64,000 nt of DNA. It comes from Thalassospira lucentensis. Lineage in GTDB: Bacteria; Pseudomonadota; Alphaproteobacteria; Rhodospirillales; Thalassospiraceae. The notes beneath the pieces were generated by a model. That model had not been told where the DNA came from and ran no database searches. It was given only the letters and a program-made list of their open reading frames with translations. The stretch spans positions 4,440,501-4,504,500 of the forward strand of contig NZ_CP136684.1 in the NCBI RefSeq assembly GCF_032921865.1, read 5' to 3'. Below are positions 1 to 10,005 of the stretch, one piece after another. Each line of letters starts with the position of its first letter. The stretch's first letter is position 1. A program made the translations under genes and the position numbers.

Positions 1-1275
1 CCCCATGCCCAGTTGATCGGGCACTTTGTTGCCAAGCGGCACATAGATCATGCCGAGGTCCTCGTCAGCACTCGACACCGACCAGCTATTGGGCGAATTG
101 GCGGTATAGGTCTGACCTTCGGGAATTGGTTCAGTCTGTTCCGGATTGCCGGAATCCCAATTCCAGATCAATTCCCCACTATCAACGTCATAAGCACGAA
201 TGACGCCAGACTGCGATTTGGTCGAATAATTGTCATTCACCGCCCCGCCAATAATGATCTTGCCATCGGCAATAACCGGCGGCGAGGTCGAATAATAGTA
301 TCCGGCCGGATTATAAGGCATGCCTTCTTCCAGATGCACGGTCCCCTGATTGCCAAAGTCCGGGCAAACCTCGCCGTTATTGGCATCAAGGGCAATCAGA
401 CGCGCATCCGATGTCGGCAGATACACCCGAGATGCGCAGGGGGCATCCGCAGCCATCGCGCTATCCTGATAATAAGTTACTCCTCGACATGTTTGATGCT
501 GTCGGTCCGTATTGTCGGGGACCTCTGGATTGAACCGCCATTTTTCCTGCCCGGTTTTGGCATCAATCGCTATTGCCCAGCTATGCGGTGTGCAAAGATA
601 AAGCGTGTCTTTGATCTTAAGTGGCGTCACCTGATAGGTTGTTTCAGGCACATCCTCGGATCGCCTTACATCGCCGGTCTGAAAGACCCAGGCCTGTTCA
701 AGGGTCGCAACGTTATCGGCATTGATCTGATCAAGTGGCGAATAACGTTGCCCATAAGGCGTACGTCCATATTGATGCCAATCGCCTGCCGGAACATCGC
801 CGCCCAGATCCGGGTTACTGACGACCGGGGTGTTATTAAGCTGGCCTTCGATCGCGTTGGGATTATTCATCATTGAATACACAGCAACGACAATTGCCAG
901 GACAACACTGCCTTCCAGAACGAATGATCGTGCCGGCTTGACTTCCGGCACCGGCTGTCCGACCGAAAGTGTCTTGCGATAGACCGGCATTGCCAGCCAC
1001 ACACCGATCAGGACGGTCAAACCACCACGCGGTCCCAATTGCCACCAGTCAAACCCGACTTCCCAAACAGCCCAGCCAAGGCTTGCAAGCATGAAGAGGG
1101 CGTAAAACGGTAAAACGACAGGGCGCTTTGCAAATGATAGGGCTGCGGCAATCAGAAACGCCAATCCGGCTAGCGCATAATACCAGCTACCGCCCAGCAA
1201 AATCAGCCAGACGCCACCTGCACCAAGCGCCAATCCGATCAAAGCCATCAACCCGGATGTCAGAATATTGATCAT
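1..1275 (-). CDS. gcd: Membrane-bound PQQ-dependent dehydrogenase, N-terminal part (glucose/quinate/shikimate type)
   Basis: The frame is open from an ATG at 1275 to the left edge, so only about 425 residues are present, roughly half of the usual ~800. The first ~130 residues are hydrophobic and form several membrane segments, as in the quinone-linked membrane anchor of this family. After a linker comes the start of the PQQ beta-propeller (GDWHQYGRTPYGQRYSPL and later GQEKWRF and IALDANNGEV blade motifs). Family members oxidise glucose or cyclic polyols in the periplasm and pass electrons to ubiquinone. The start is supported by GAGGA about 6 bases upstream. Substrate cannot be told from this half; glucose dehydrogenase is the default reading. 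Confidence 0.85.
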   Translation of the reverse strand, partial: MINILTSGLMALIGLALGAGGVWLILLGGSWYYALAGLAFLIAAALSFAKRPVVLPFYALFMLASLGWAVWEVGFDWWQLGPRGGLTVLIGVWLAMPVYRKTLSVGQPVPEVKPARSFVLEGSVVLAIVVAVYSMMNNPNAIEGQLNNTPVVSNPDLGGDVPAGDWHQYGRTPYGQRYSPLDQINADNVATLEQAWVFQTGDVRRSEDVPETTYQVTPLKIKDTLYLCTPHSWAIAIDAKTGQEKWRFNPEVPDNTDRQHQTCRGVTYYQDSAMAADAPCASRVYLPTSDARLIALDANNGEVCPDFGNQGTVHLEEGMPYNPAGYYYSTSPPVIADGKIIIGGAVNDNYSTKSQSGVIRAYDVDSGELIWNWDSGNPEQTEPIPEGQTYTANSPNSWSVSSADEDLGMIYVPLGNKVPDQLGMG

Positions 1276-1407
1276 GAGATTGTCCTCGTTGCACAAAAAG
1301 CGGGACATACCAACACAGCCTTTGGCCACAAGATGGCAGGCTAAAGGCAATATTGGCATTCATTCGGAAACGTGCAAACGCGCATCCCGGTTCCAACAAG
1401 CGTTTGG

Positions 1408-1447
1408 AAAAAAATAAAAAACCACCGGTTTGAATAAATCCGGTGGT
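1408..1447 (-). terminator. Rho-independent terminator of the fliN-like gene
   Basis: ACCACCGG at 1421-1428 pairs with CCGGTGGT at 1440-1447. Read on the minus strand the stem is followed by a T-rich run (the A-rich 1408-1420 on the plus strand). It lies just beyond the stop codon at 1480. Confidence 0.75.
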
Positions 1448-1479
1448 CAGCAGCCATTTGGAATTTGTCCGGAAAAGGC

Positions 1480-1782
1480 CTAGTGATGGGTCTCAATAAT
1501 AGTGCCGGACTTGACAACTTCGGTGATCGTTACGCCAAGGTTTTCATCAACAACGACAAGTTCGCCGCGCGCCACCAGCCGGTTGTTGACGTAAATATCA
1601 ACCGGTTCCCCGACCTTGCGATCCAGTTCAAGTACAGCACCACGGGTCAGGCGCATCAATTGCGCGACCTGTATCTGGCTTTTGCCGATCACCGTCGATA
1701 CGCGTACCGGCACATCATACGCCGCCCCGATTTCAGATGCGGCATGACGTTTGGCAAAGGGATCGTCGTCGTTATTGGCCAT
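1480..1782 (-). CDS. fliN: FliN-like flagellar motor switch / SpoA-domain protein
   Basis: A 100-residue protein made almost entirely of a SpoA (FliN C-terminal) domain: PVRVSTVIGKSQIQVAQLM, then the hydrophobic LELDRKVGEPVDIYVNNRLV and a C-terminal GVTITEVV strand. FliN forms the rim of the flagellar C-ring with FliM and FliG and takes part in torque switching and export. The length fits short alphaproteobacterial FliN. No other flagellar gene lies in the window, so this is a solitary copy; a non-flagellar SpoA protein is the alternative. The start at 1782 is chosen because an in-frame stop lies shortly upstream, although the ribosome site (GGGTGAT) is weak. It is transcribed alone, with its own terminator. 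Confidence 0.75.
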   Translation of the reverse strand: MANNDDDPFAKRHAASEIGAAYDVPVRVSTVIGKSQIQVAQLMRLTRGAVLELDRKVGEPVDIYVNNRLVARGELVVVDENLGVTITEVVKSGTIIETHH

Positions 1783-1966
1783 GGTAACCAGATCACCCAG
1801 ATAAAGTGGAAGAATTGTTAAACTCTATTCTAGAGGTTAGCTTTGAAAAAAGTGTTAGCAAGCTTATTCGTAAAATTTACGGTAGTTTTCTGTATAATAA
1901 TCGCCTACATCAAGAACCCTTCAACGATCCGCGTCACCAGCGCCAAACAGAAATACAGGACTTTTC

Positions 1967-3070
1967 ATGAGCTACGATCGCCAATGGGTGGCTGATGCCA
2001 TCAACATCATCGAAGCGGACTTCAACCGGTCTGCCGACACCCATCTGATCCGTCTTGATCTGCCGTCACTTGATGGCATAGGGCTTTACCTGAAGGATGA
2101 ATCGACCCATCCTTCCGGCAGCCTGAAACACCGTCTGGCGCGCTCGTTGTTCCTGTATGGCCTTTGCAATGGCTGGATATCCAAAGACACCCCGATCATC
2201 GAGGCATCAAGCGGCTCCACTGCCGTGTCCGAAGCCTATTTTGCCCGCCTTCTGGGGCTGCGCTTCATTGCCGTGATGCCTAAATCAACGTCGCAGCAGA
2301 AAATCGATCAGATCGCCTTTTATGGTGGCGAAAGCCACCTGGTCGATCACAGCGGTCAGATTTATGCCGAATCACAGCGCCTCGCGCGCGAGCTGGGCGG
2401 CCATTACATGGACCAGTTCACCTATGCCGAACGCGCAACCGATTGGCGAGGCAACAACAATATCGCCGAAAGTATCTTTGATCAGCTCAAACGCGAACCC
2501 CATCCGGTTCCGCGCTGGATCGTGGTCGGTGCCGGTACGGGCGGGACATCTTCAACCATCGGCCGCTATATCCGTTACGGACAAATCCTTGGCATGGGAT
2601 GCGAACTTTGCGTCGCCGACCCGGAGAACTCGGTTTTCTATGATGCCTACGAAACCGGTAAATGCGATATCACCGGGGAAAAGGCATCGCGCGTCGAAGG
2701 CATCGGCCGCCCCCGGGTCGAACCCAGTTTCAACCCGACTGTGGTTGATCACATGATCCGGGTGCCTGATGCTGGCAGTTTTGCCGCCCTGCAATATCTC
2801 GAAAGACACATGGGCCGTCGTTGTGGCGGGTCGACCGGCACTAACCTGATCGCCACCCTGTCACTGATCAGTCAGATGAAAAAGGCCGGTGAAACCGGAT
2901 CGGTCGTGACCCTGCTGTGTGATGGCGGTGACCGCTATCGCGACACCTATTACAACCCGGACTGGATCGCCAGACAGGGTATCGACCTTGCACCTTGGCA
3001 TGCGGCCCTCGAAGCCTTTGATAAAACCGGTGTGTTTGAAATGCCGATGGATTGCTGCACGGCTCACTGA
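1967..3070 (+). CDS. PLP-dependent cysteine synthase / cysteine desulfhydrase family protein
   Basis: A 367-residue fold-type II PLP enzyme. The PLP lysine is K54 in [10 protein letters not shown], the asparagine-loop equivalent is EASSGSTA (~residue 80), and the phosphate-binding glycine loop is GAGTGGTSS (~198). The family includes O-acetylserine sulfhydrylases and Cds1-type L-cysteine desulfhydrases, which release H2S, pyruvate and ammonia from cysteine; the length and the long C-terminal part favour the Cds1 group. It stands alone with AGGA upstream of its ATG. A TATAAT-like -10 lies at 1893-1898 but no convincing -35. Reaction direction (synthesis or breakdown of cysteine) is not decided by the sequence. 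Confidence 0.8.
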   Translation: MSYDRQWVADAINIIEADFNRSADTHLIRLDLPSLDGIGLYLKDESTHPSGSLKHRLARSLFLYGLCNGWISKDTPIIEASSGSTAVSEAYFARLLGLRFIAVMPKSTSQQKIDQIAFYGGESHLVDHSGQIYAESQRLARELGGHYMDQFTYAERATDWRGNNNIAESIFDQLKREPHPVPRWIVVGAGTGGTSSTIGRYIRYGQILGMGCELCVADPENSVFYDAYETGKCDITGEKASRVEGIGRPRVEPSFNPTVVDHMIRVPDAGSFAALQYLERHMGRRCGGSTGTNLIATLSLISQMKKAGETGSVVTLLCDGGDRYRDTYYNPDWIARQGIDLAPWHAALEAFDKTGVFEMPMDCCTAH

Positions 3071-3091
3071 CCATCGCCATGTGACTGGAAA

Positions 3092-3121
3092 CAAAAAAGA
3101 CGGGCGGATTTCTCCGCCCGT
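3092..3121 (-). terminator. Terminator of hsp20 (minus strand)
   Basis: ACGGGCGGA (3100-3108) pairs with TCCGCCCGT (3113-3121) around a TTTC loop. The A-run at 3092-3098 becomes a U-run on the minus strand. It may also stop read-through from the plus-strand gene ending at 3070. Confidence 0.75.
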
Positions 3122-3151
3122 TCAGGTGCTTCATCAAGGTTGAGGCAAAAC

Positions 3152-3655
3152 TTAGCCCGAAATCGCGATCTTGCGCGGCTCCGGCTTCACTTCCGCTACT
3201 TTAGGGAGAGTGAGCGTCAGGACACCGTTCTTGAACGATGCCGCAATCTTGTCTGCATCGACGGTATCGGGCAGACGGAATGAACGTTTGAAGCTGCCAT
3301 AGGTGCGTTCGACAACGCGGGCACCATCATTGCTTTCACGGGTTGATTTCTTTTCACCCGTAATCGTCAGGACACCTTCAAGCACCGAGACATCAACATC
3401 GCCCTGTTCAACACCCGGGAGTTCGGCGGAAAGTTCGATATTGTCATCGGTCTCATGGACATCGATACGCGGGGTCAAAAGCTTTTGCGGCGCTTCATTG
3501 CCATTTGTATCGGCAGAATTCACAAGCCCGTCACGTCCAAAGATCGAGCCGATCATACGATCAAAATCACGTCCGAGAACACCAAACGGATCACCATATG
3601 CCGGACGCGAAACCAAACGACGAGCAGTACCATTTACAGTCTGAAGACCAGTCAT
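3152..3655 (-). CDS. Small heat-shock protein, Hsp20/IbpA family
   Basis: A 167-residue protein with an alpha-crystallin domain at about residues 55-160: PRIDVHETDDNIELSAELPG, a VLEGVLTITGEKK segment, and the diagnostic FKNGVLTLTLPK near the C-terminus. Small heat-shock proteins bind unfolding proteins without ATP and hand them to DnaK/ClpB. The ATG at 3655 is chosen over an upstream in-frame start at 3736 because AGGAGGG lies 6 bases before it. The N-terminus (AYGDPFGVLGRDFDRMIG) is the usual variable oligomerisation arm. A possible heat-shock promoter lies about 100 bases upstream. It is transcribed divergently from the Old Yellow Enzyme gene. Confidence 0.93.
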   Translation of the reverse strand: MTGLQTVNGTARRLVSRPAYGDPFGVLGRDFDRMIGSIFGRDGLVNSADTNGNEAPQKLLTPRIDVHETDDNIELSAELPGVEQGDVDVSVLEGVLTITGEKKSTRESNDGARVVERTYGSFKRSFRLPDTVDADKIAASFKNGVLTLTLPKVAEVKPEPRKIAISG

Positions 3656-3964
3656 AATTACCCTCCTAAACAGACAGGTAGTTCTTGCGCCGCAGGTCCA
3701 GTCATGCTGCAACCCTGACGCGTACAAGGCCACCATGGCCCTTCAATTCAACAAATAGATCAGGGCGATTTTTCCGCAAGTAGGCGCACGCATTTTTTTG
3801 AAAAAATTTTTGCACCTTACTTCACTATCCTCCCTGCCCTTATCTGCCCGATCATTCCACAAGACGGAAAACCCTTGGGTCCCTATGGCGCGAACAGCAA
3901 TTTCCAACTAGCTTCATGTCATTGTCGGCAGGAACCCCTGCCCCCACTGATACAGGACACCTCC
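3656..3964. other. Divergent intergenic region between hsp20 and the Old Yellow Enzyme gene
   Basis: 309 bases without a convincing gene. It carries the strong hsp20 ribosome site, the candidate heat-shock promoter at 3753-3780, and an AT-rich stretch around 3790-3830 likely to hold the rightward promoter. An in-frame ATG at 3875 could extend the rightward gene, but that extension does not resemble the enzyme family. Confidence 0.5.
3753..3780 (-). promoter_or_regulatory. Candidate RpoH-type promoter of hsp20
   Basis: On the minus strand CTTGCG (3780-3775) and CTATTT (3758-3753) are 16 bases apart. This resembles the CTTG...CTAT form of alphaproteobacterial heat-shock promoters. The match is partial and the distance to the ATG is about 100 bases. 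Confidence 0.4.
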
Positions 3965-5059
3965 ATGAGCCACCTTTTTACGCCGCTCTCCATTGGCAAG
4001 CTTGAACTGGAAAACCGCATTGTCATCGCACCGATGTGCCAGTATTCCGCCGCGAACGGAAAGTTTACCGCATGGCATGACATGCATCTGGGCAATTTGG
4101 CCCAATCAGGCGCCGGCCTTCTGATTATAGAAGCCACCGCAATCGAACCGGAAGGTCGCATTACCTATGGTGATGTTGGATTGTGGGATGATGAAACCGA
4201 AGCAGCTCTTGGCAAAACCATTACCGCTGTGCGCAGCCATTCCGACATGCCGATTGCCATTCAACTGGCCCATGCCGGACGCAAGGCATCCTGCGAAAAG
4301 CCCTGGGATGGCGGCGGCGCCATCGCGCCAGATCACAAAAATGGCTGGCAGGTTGTTGCACCGTCTACAGTTCCGTTCCGTGCAGGTGATCCAGAACCCG
4401 AAGCACTAAGCACGTCACGCATTCGAGAAATCGTTCAGAGCTTCGCGGACGCTACAAAGCGTGCGGATCGCCTTGGTATTGACGCGATCGAGGTTCATGC
4501 GGCACATGGCTATTTGCTGCATCAATTCCTGTCGCCGCATTCCAACAAACGTCAGGATGACTATGGCGGGTCGCTTGAAAACCGCATGCGGATCGTGATC
4601 GAGGTTTATGATGCAGTTCGCGCCGCGTTCGATCCTTCCAAACCGGTCGGCATTCGCATTTCGGCATCCGACTGGGTCGAGGGCGGCTGGGATATTGACC
4701 AAAGCGTCCAACTGGCACGCGTCCTCAAAGAACGCGGCTGCGATTTTATCGATGTATCATCCGGCGGTCTTCACATTGACCAGAAAATCCCCCTTGGTCC
4801 GAACTATCAGGTTCCCTTTGCGGAACGCATCAAATCGGAAACCGGCATGATCACCATCGCGGTTGGCCTGATCACGGAACCAGAACAGGCAGAAGCCATC
4901 GTCTTCACCGGTCAGGCCGATGCCATAGCGCTTGCGCGCGGCATACTCTATGACCCACGCTGGCCCTGGCATGCTGCTGCAGCACTTGGTGCCGAGGTCA
5001 AGGCTGCCAATCAGTATCTGCGCTGTCAGCCAAGAACGCTGAAAAAACTGTTCGGTTAA
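3965..5059 (+). CDS. NADH:flavin oxidoreductase, Old Yellow Enzyme family (YqjM-like)
   Basis: A 364-residue FMN-dependent TIM-barrel ene-reductase. Visible landmarks are C25 in APMCQYSA (the flavin-tuning cysteine of the YqjM subclass), QLAHAGRKA, the substrate-binding HAAHGYLLHQFLSP, YGGSLENR, and a C-terminal RTLKKLFG. Such enzymes reduce activated C=C bonds of enones, maleimides or nitro-esters using NAD(P)H; the natural substrate is usually unknown. The start at 3965 is chosen because family proteins begin with this MSHLFTPL strand and the upstream extension to 3875 has no family character. It is monocistronic, closed by a terminator at 5067-5103. Confidence 0.9.
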   Translation: MSHLFTPLSIGKLELENRIVIAPMCQYSAANGKFTAWHDMHLGNLAQSGAGLLIIEATAIEPEGRITYGDVGLWDDETEAALGKTITAVRSHSDMPIAIQLAHAGRKASCEKPWDGGGAIAPDHKNGWQVVAPSTVPFRAGDPEPEALSTSRIREIVQSFADATKRADRLGIDAIEVHAAHGYLLHQFLSPHSNKRQDDYGGSLENRMRIVIEVYDAVRAAFDPSKPVGIRISASDWVEGGWDIDQSVQLARVLKERGCDFIDVSSGGLHIDQKIPLGPNYQVPFAERIKSETGMITIAVGLITEPEQAEAIVFTGQADAIALARGILYDPRWPWHAAAALGAEVKAANQYLRCQPRTLKKLFG

Positions 5060-5066
5060 TCCGGAA

Positions 5067-5103
5067 AATCCCCGCATCTCATCTGGCTGCGGGGATTATT
5101 ATC
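5067..5103 (+). terminator. Terminator after the Old Yellow Enzyme gene
   Basis: AATCCCCGCA (5067-5076) pairs with TGCGGGGATT (5088-5097), followed by a T-rich stretch. Confidence 0.7.
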
Positions 5104-5118
5104 TCAATCGATACCGAA

Positions 5119-5150
5119 ACAAAAAAGGGCCTCGCAGTGCGAGGCCCTTT
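5119..5150 (-). terminator. groESL terminator
   Basis: AAAGGGCCTCGCA (5124-5136) and TGCGAGGCCCTTT (5138-5150) form a strong stem. The A-run at 5119-5126 reads as a U-run on the minus strand, just beyond the groEL stop. Confidence 0.85.
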
Positions 5151-5181
5151 CCGTAGTGAGAAGGTCGGTTGGTGGTAAAGC

Positions 5182-6852
<1,671 letters not shown>

Positions 6853-6896
6853 CTATGAGACGGATGAACGTGGATTTAAGTCACCAGAAGGCTGAC

Positions 6897-7184
6897 TTAT
6901 TCCATGATGCCCATAATGTCGGACTCTTTCATGATCAGCAGCTCTTCGCCATCGACCTTGACTTCGGTGCCCGACCATTTGCCGAACAGAACCTTGTCAC
7001 CAGCCTTGACGTCAAGCGCGACAAGCGAGCCGTCTTCTTTGCGAACACCGGAACCGACAGCGATGATCTCGCCTTCCTGCGGTTTTTCTTTCGCGGTATC
7101 CGGGATAATGATGCCACCGGCAGTCTTGGTGTCGGATTCGACACGACGCACCAGCACACGATCATGTAACGGACGGAACTTCAT
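6897..7184 (-). CDS. groES: Co-chaperonin GroES
   Basis: A 95-residue protein starting [16 protein letters not shown], with the mobile-loop region [17 protein letters not shown] (~22-38) and a C-terminal [14 protein letters not shown]. It is the heptameric lid of GroEL. The start at 7184 is fixed by homology; an upstream in-frame start at 7259 would place coding sequence over the CIRCE operator and is rejected. It is the first gene of groESL. Confidence 0.97.
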   Translation of the reverse strand: MKFRPLHDRVLVRRVESDTKTAGGIIIPDTAKEKPQEGEIIAVGSGVRKEDGSLVALDVKAGDKVLFGKWSGTEVKVDGEELLIMKESDIMGIME

Positions 7185-7248
7185 GTTAGACAACTCCGTG
7201 TTTAAGTATGGCTCGATTAAGTACAAAACTAACCGGGATGAGCCCGTA

Positions 7249-7275
7249 TTAGCACTCACCCCCGGCGAGTGCTAA
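7249..7275. promoter_or_regulatory. CIRCE operator (HrcA binding site)
   Basis: TTAGCACTC (7249-7257), 9 bases, GAGTGCTAA (7267-7275): an exact match to the classical CIRCE inverted repeat. HrcA binds it to repress groESL in the absence of heat stress; the repeat also sits in the leader mRNA. The hrcA gene itself is not in the window. Confidence 0.97.
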
Positions 7276-7642
7276 CAGCATGTATTGAAGCCATCGGAAT
7301 TTGTCAACAGAAGAGAGCAAAAGGACGCAAAAATGTCATGATTTCAGGGTTTTTCTCGCACTTGCGAGAATTAAATCGGTGCCCTTTGCCCGCGCACCGC
7401 GTCATGATCATTTCGGTGAAATATCTCTATCACGCGCGCAGTCTCATGACAAAGGGCAATATTGTGACGTCATTCCTCATATCTGTCATACCCACCCTGG
7501 TAGATGCTTTCCGAGATTTTGTTTCAACCAAGGTCCCAAGCATCTTTATAAGTTATGTTAAGTGAGATATTCGTATTGTTGAACATTGGCCCGACCGGAA
7601 CGCTGGCCTGCGGTTTGCCCCCCCTTCCAAAAAGGTGATTCT
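7276..7642. other. Long intergenic region between groES and rfbC
   Basis: About 370 bases with no supported gene; the open frames here lack ribosome sites and family-like sequence. It holds the groESL promoter, a palindrome at 7353-7370 (TTCTCGCA, 2 bases, TGCGAGAA), and a wider inverted arrangement: GCCCTTTG at 7381-7388 and GTCATGA at 7411-7417 against TCATGACAAAGGGC at 7444-7457. The rfbC promoter must lie in the right part, but no clear -35/-10 pair was seen. Confidence 0.4.
7279..7307 (-). promoter_or_regulatory. Candidate groESL promoter
   Basis: On the minus strand TTGACA (7307-7302), 17 bases, TACATG (7284-7279), directly upstream of CIRCE. The -35 is perfect and the -10 weak. Confidence 0.5.
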
Positions 7643-8194
7643 ATGAAGCTTGAATCTCTGGAAATCCCCGAGGTAAAATTGCTGTTCCCGAAAAAATTCG
7701 AAGACGAGCGGGGCTTCTTTTCTGAAACCTATAATCAAGACGTGTTTGCAAAAGCCGGGATTACCCAAGGCTTCGTCCAAGACAATCATTCGCTGTCAAA
7801 AACCGCCGGTGTTTTACGTGGCCTGCATTTTCAGCGCGAACCATTTTCCCAGGATAAACTCGTTCGGGTTTTGCGTGGCCGCATCCTTGATGTCGCGGTC
7901 GACATTCGCCCCAATTCGCCGACACTTGGCAAATCGGTTATTGCCGAAATCAACGCAGATGACTGGAACCAGATTTTTGTTCCGCGCGGCTTTGCCCACG
8001 GTTTTCTGACGCTCGCCCCCGATACAGAAGTTGTCTACAAGGTAAGTCGCCCTTACACCCCATCTGCGGAGCAGACCATTCTCTGGAACGATCCTGATCT
8101 TGCGATTGATTGGCCGATGGATGAAAGCCGGTTGGTACTTTCGGCCAAAGATGCCAATGCCATGTCGTTCAAGGACTACCTCAAAATGGTCTGA
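7643..8194 (+). CDS. rfbC: dTDP-4-dehydrorhamnose 3,5-epimerase
   Basis: A 183-residue cupin-fold epimerase (RmlC). Signature segments are RGLHFQ with the catalytic histidine (~63), VRVLRGRILDVAVDIR, FVPRGFAHGFLTL (~118) and YKVSRPYTPSAEQ. It converts dTDP-4-keto-6-deoxyglucose to dTDP-4-keto-rhamnose, the third step to dTDP-L-rhamnose for surface polysaccharide. The start at 7643 has AAGGTGAT upstream; an earlier in-frame start (7586) is not needed. It runs convergently into rfbA with only 20 bases between, so the four rhamnose genes are split over both strands. Confidence 0.95.
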   Translation: MKLESLEIPEVKLLFPKKFEDERGFFSETYNQDVFAKAGITQGFVQDNHSLSKTAGVLRGLHFQREPFSQDKLVRVLRGRILDVAVDIRPNSPTLGKSVIAEINADDWNQIFVPRGFAHGFLTLAPDTEVVYKVSRPYTPSAEQTILWNDPDLAIDWPMDESRLVLSAKDANAMSFKDYLKMV

Positions 8195-8214
8195 GACCGA
8201 AGCTAAACCCGGGA

Positions 8215-9096
8215 TTACATCCGATGCAGGCTGCGCAAAACGGATCGCAGATAGTCGCGATACGAACTGGCACCAAAAGCATCAATCAGCTTTTCAAATT
8301 GACCCTCATCAATTAGGCCTGTGCGTAATGCTATTTCTTCGGGGCAAGCAATTTTAAGGCTTTGCCGCTTTTCTACTGTTTCAACAAAGTTTGCGGCATC
8401 AAGCATCGCACCGTGGGTTCCAGTATCAAGCCAGGCATATCCGCGCCCCATCTTTTCCACCTGCAACTGCCCACGTTCCAGATACGCATTATTGACATCG
8501 GTAATTTCAAGCTCGCCACGCGCCGATGGTTTTATGGTTCTGGCGATTTCAACAACCTGCGCGTCATAGAAATACATCCCGGTCACGGCATAATTCGATT
8601 TCGGCTCTTTCGGTTTTTCCTCAATTCCCTTTGCCATTCCATTGTTATCAAATTCGACAACACCGTAGCGTTCCGGGTCCTGCACATAATAGGCAAAAAC
8701 CGTTGCACCGGCGGTCTGCCTCATCGCATTGCCCAAAAGCTCGGTCAAACCATGCCCGAAAAATATGTTATCCCCCAGAACCAAGCAGCACGGGTCGTTG
8801 CCTATAAAAGTTGCCCCGACCCTAAACGCGTCGGCAAGACCGCGAGGTTCTTCCTGTACCGCATATTCGATCTGGAGCCCCCACCTTTGACCATCGCCCA
8901 ACAGTTCGCGAAATAACGGCAAATCTCGCGGCGTACTGATCAAAAGAATTTCTCTGATTCCAGCCAACATCAACGTAGTCAGCGGGTAGTAAACCATTGG
9001 TTTATCGTAAACCGGCAAAAGCTGCTTTGACACAACCATCGTTGACGGGTGCAATCGCGATCCCGTTCCACCCGCTAGAATGATGCCTTTACGCAT
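8215..9096 (-). CDS. rfbA: Glucose-1-phosphate thymidylyltransferase
   Basis: A 293-residue nucleotidyltransferase (RmlA). The N-terminus [13 protein letters not shown] is the nucleotide-binding loop, followed by [17 protein letters not shown], the metal-binding [12 protein letters not shown] (~110), and [19 protein letters not shown]. It makes dTDP-glucose from dTTP and glucose-1-phosphate, the first and feedback-controlled step of dTDP-rhamnose synthesis. It is the last gene of glmU-glmS-rfbB-rfbD-rfbA and begins 3 bases after the rfbD stop codon. Confidence 0.96.
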   Translation of the reverse strand: MRKGIILAGGTGSRLHPSTMVVSKQLLPVYDKPMVYYPLTTLMLAGIREILLISTPRDLPLFRELLGDGQRWGLQIEYAVQEEPRGLADAFRVGATFIGNDPCCLVLGDNIFFGHGLTELLGNAMRQTAGATVFAYYVQDPERYGVVEFDNNGMAKGIEEKPKEPKSNYAVTGMYFYDAQVVEIARTIKPSARGELEITDVNNAYLERGQLQVEKMGRGYAWLDTGTHGAMLDAANFVETVEKRQSLKIACPEEIALRTGLIDEGQFEKLIDAFGASSYRDYLRSVLRSLHRM

Positions 9097-9099
9097 TTT

Positions 9100-10005
9100 C
9101 TATCCGCCCGCTTCAAGATTGTTCAAACATGCCGGAAGGCTCTCCGAAATATCGGGCAGCCCATAACCGAAAGTATCGGTAAATTTTTGTGTCGACATTA
9201 TGGAATAGGCTGGACGCCTGGCAATCGTTGGAAAGGCATCAGAGCTTACCGGATCAATCCTGCAATTTCTTCCGGTCCAGTTTGCCCCAAACTGCTCAAC
9301 CGCAGCATCATGAATACGTTTGGCAAAATCAAACCACGTCATCTGATTACCGGCAACAAGATGGTAAGTCCCAAATCCGGAGAAAGCCGGATCAACTATC
9401 AACGGCAACAATCGCAATGTTGCATTCGCCAGATCAATTGCCGATGTCGGACATCCACGCTGATCATTCACGACCGTCAAGGCATCGCGTTGTGCCATCA
9501 ATCCCAGCATCGTTTTAACGAAATTCTTGCCAAACGGGCTGTAAACCCAGGCTGTACGGAAAATAAGGTGACGTTTAGCCGCAACCCTAACCGCGTTTTC
9601 GCCTGCCAGTTTGCTGGCACCGTAAACGCCAAGTGGCGCGACCGGATCATCTTCCCGATAAGGGTGGTTTGCCCCCCCATCAAAAACATAGTCGGTTGAA
9701 AAATGGATCAGTGGAATATGAAGATCGTCGGCAGCCCGGGCCATCATATCAACCGCATCGCAATTGACCTGATAGGCGTTCTCACGATCATTTTCGGCAA
9801 GATCAACAGCCGTATAAGCAGCAGCATTGATGACAACATGCGGCTGATTGTCCCGAATTGCCGAAGCAATTATCGACAGATCAGATAAATCACACTTGCT
9901 TCGATCCATGAGTATTAAACGGACTTGCGGGAAAGTCGCACCACATAGCGCCAGACTTCGTCCCAATTGGCCGTTTGCGCCAAAGACAAGTGCATTAATC
10001 ATCAC
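9100..10005 (-). CDS. rfbD: dTDP-4-dehydrorhamnose reductase
   Basis: A 301-residue short-chain dehydrogenase (RmlD). It has the Rossmann loop GANGQLGRSL at residues 9-18, NAAAYTAVDLAE, STDYVFDGG, the catalytic YGASKLAGE, and ISRPAYS-like RRPAYSIMS near the end. It performs the last NAD(P)H-dependent step to dTDP-L-rhamnose. The start is either GTG at 10005 or the next codon ATG at 10002. The GTG shares a base with the TAG of rfbB, indicating translational coupling. Confidence 0.95.
   Translation of the reverse strand: MMINALVFGANGQLGRSLALCGATFPQVRLILMDRSKCDLSDLSIIASAIRDNQPHVVINAAAYTAVDLAENDRENAYQVNCDAVDMMARAADDLHIPLIHFSTDYVFDGGANHPYREDDPVAPLGVYGASKLAGENAVRVAAKRHLIFRTAWVYSPFGKNFVKTMLGLMAQRDALTVVNDQRGCPTSAIDLANATLRLLPLIVDPAFSGFGTYHLVAGNQMTWFDFAKRIHDAAVEQFGANWTGRNCRIDPVSSDAFPTIARRPAYSIMSTQKFTDTFGYGLPDISESLPACLNNLEAGG

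Noticed and set aside
3875-3964. N-terminal extension of the Old Yellow Enzyme gene to 3875
   Set aside because: The extra 30 residues are Cys/Pro-rich and not family-like; the protein family begins at the Met encoded at 3965.
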